DNA of 64,000 nt. It comes from Methylovulum psychrotolerans. Lineage in GTDB: Bacteria > Pseudomonadota > Gammaproteobacteria > Methylococcales > Methylomonadaceae. Positions 62,722 to 64,000 of the stretch are shown here, piece by piece (positions within the stretch are counted from its first letter, which is position 1; every line of letters begins with the position of its first letter). The notes under the pieces were generated by a model. The model worked only from the letters and a program-made list of their open reading frames with translations, did not search any database and had not been told where the DNA came from. The stretch spans positions 392,038 through 456,037 of the forward strand of contig NZ_PGFZ01000001.1 of NCBI RefSeq assembly GCF_002923755.1. Direction: 5' to 3'. The position numbers and the translations under genes are program-made.

Positions 62722-62784
62722 GGCAATGGTAGGATGAAATATGCCTAGCGGCTAATGGGGTGGGAGCTGTAGTAAGCTACGCGG

Positions 62785-64000
62785 TTAAATCGGCTGAAAG
62801 GTTTTTTCAATACTGGAGACCAGCTTTTTATCAATGGCGAACATGACTACATGGTCATTTTCTTCAAATAAGGTATCGTGATGGACGGGAATAACCTGCT
62901 GGTTGCGGATTAAAGCACCCAAAACAATGCCTTCAGGCAGGTTGATACTGTGGACAGGCCGCCCGACCACAGAATTAAGGCCTTTGCTCTTATGGGCAAT
63001 CGCCTCGATGGCTTCGGCAGTACCGCCGCATAAGGAACTGACTTGCGCCACATCACCACGGCGGACATGCTTAAGGATGCTGCCCAAGGTTTCTTGATTG
63101 GGCAGCACGGCGACATCAATGCCCGTCCCCGGCAATAGCTTGCTGTAGGAAACATGGTTAAGTAAGCAAATGGCCTTACGCGCCCCTAAACTTTTTGCCA
63201 ATGATGCGGAAATGATATTAACGCCATCATTGTTGGTAATGGCGCAAAACAAATCGGTGCTTTCAATGGATTCATCGATCAATAGTGTTTCATCGGCACA
63301 ATCGCCGAGTAAGATGGTGGTGTTGTGCAGGTCATCGGCTATTTTCTTAGCGCGGCGGCTGTCTTTTTCAATAATTTTGACTTGATGGTCTTTTTCCAAA
63401 GCCAATGCCAAGCGCTTGCCGATATGCCCGCCACCCGCAATAATAATGCGTTTTAAGGGAGCCTCCAATTTGTTCAGCTCTTTTAAAACCCGCCGCACTT
63501 CTTTACGCGGGGCGACAAAAAACACTTCATCGTCGGTTTCTATGGTGGCCTCGCCGTTAACGACCAACGGCTGCCCCTGCCGGAAAATGGCGGCGATACG
63601 GATTTTGCCGTTCGAGAATTTTTCTTTTAAGGCCTTAATTTTTTTACCCGTCAGAAAGCCGTCGGCAACCACTTTGACGGAGAACAGCCGCACTAAGCCG
63701 CCGGCAAAATCGGAAATATGCAAGACACCCGGAAATTCAATCAGATTGCGGATGGATTCCATAACGATCTGCTCAGGGCTGATGACAAAATCGACGGGGA
63801 TGCCTTTGGGGCTAAACAAGTGGGGATGGGTCAGGTAATCGATGGCCCGGACACGGGCAATGGTTTTGGGGCGTTTATAGAGCGTGTTAATGATAAGGCA
63901 GGCGAGCATATTGGTTTCATCCCGGTCTGTGACCGCAATGACAATGTCGGCGATACCAACCCCCGCCTGTTCAAGGACGCTAGGATGGGCTGCGTTACCC
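62785..64000 (-). CDS. trkA: TrkA, 5' end beyond window
   Basis: The frame is open to the window edge: upstream of an internal ATG at 63909 it continues with GNAAHPSVLEQAGVGIADIVIAVTDRDETN, so this is TrkA without its first ~70 residues. It has two RCK-type domains. The second Rossmann motif is IIAGGGHIGKRLALALEKDHQV near 63430, followed by ADDLHNTTILLGDCADETLL and AVLPNQETLGSILKHVRRGDV. TrkA binds NAD(H) and gates TrkH. Partial only because of the window boundary. Confidence 0.95.
   Translation of the reverse strand, partial: GNAAHPSVLEQAGVGIADIVIAVTDRDETNMLACLIINTLYKRPKTIARVRAIDYLTHPHLFSPKGIPVDFVISPEQIVMESIRNLIEFPGVLHISDFAGGLVRLFSVKVVADGFLTGKKIKALKEKFSNGKIRIAAIFRQGQPLVVNGEATIETDDEVFFVAPRKEVRRVLKELNKLEAPLKRIIIAGGGHIGKRLALALEKDHQVKIIEKDSRRAKKIADDLHNTTILLGDCADETLLIDESIESTDLFCAITNNDGVNIISASLAKSLGARKAICLLNHVSYSKLLPGTGIDVAVLPNQETLGSILKHVRRGDVAQVSSLCGGTAEAIEAIAHKSKGLNSVVGRPVHSINLPEGIVLGALIRNQQVIPVHHDTLFEENDHVVMFAIDKKLVSSIEKTFQPI

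Overview
The window looks like a chromosomal segment of a gammaproteobacterial (type I, Methylococcales-like) methanotroph. The main evidence is the C1/serine-cycle block at 54.9-59.7 kb: malate dehydrogenase, MtdA, MOFRL-type glycerate 2-kinase and GlyA. The GlnK-AmtB/GlnA/NtrBC set, the Pqi, HflD and RsfS homologues and the two tRNA-Ser genes are gammaproteobacterial in character. Genus cannot be fixed from sequence reading alone.

Layout. 0-2 kb: the 3' end of an IS1595-type transposase, then HIT protein and hemL. 2.06-13.26 kb: an 11-kb integrative element (element 1) inserted at the 3' end of tRNA-Ser(GGA), bounded by a 79-bp direct repeat. It carries a P4-type integrase, a small unknown gene, AlpA, an Ash/Icd-like ORF, a split primase module (CHC2 zinc finger, then Toprim + DUF3987-like) and a giant Type ISP restriction-modification protein. 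13.4-18.0 kb: host genes (uup, a small membrane protein, a small secreted protein, a HAD phosphatase). 18.27-25.97 kb: element 2, inserted at tRNA-Ser(TGA). It has the same AlpA-Ash-CHC2-Toprim module in the opposite orientation, plus a second integrase, an unknown 268-aa protein, a Sel1-repeat lipoprotein and two small phage-type genes.

26-36.5 kb is a nitrogen block: amtB-glnK, a beta-barrel porin, glnA, then ntrB-ntrC. An orphan tyrosine recombinase sits between glnA and ntrB. I can read sigma-54 type promoters in front of glnK and the porin. An NtrC-type palindrome lies between the porin and glnA, so the porin is probably part of the nitrogen-starvation response. 36.5-39 kb: proA-nadD-rsfS and a structured intergenic repeat. 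39.5-45.1 kb: a second small membrane protein related to the one at 15.6 kb, pntA-pntB and a BchE-like cobalamin radical SAM enzyme. 45.1-51.1 kb: a four-gene pqi (MCE) operon, then copA with a CopZ-like chaperone. 51.3-54.9 kb: hflD and a three-gene Gld-type ABC system. 55-59.7 kb: the serine-cycle genes. 59.9-64 kb: xseA, trkH and trkA, which runs off the window.

The most unusual material is in the two elements. They share a nearly identical replication/immunity module as an inverted repeat about 11 kb apart. Each carries paired octamers 12-13 bp apart at both ends, which look like integrase arm sites. Each also ends its primase gene with a hairpin built from the same repeated CCTACNAAA word.
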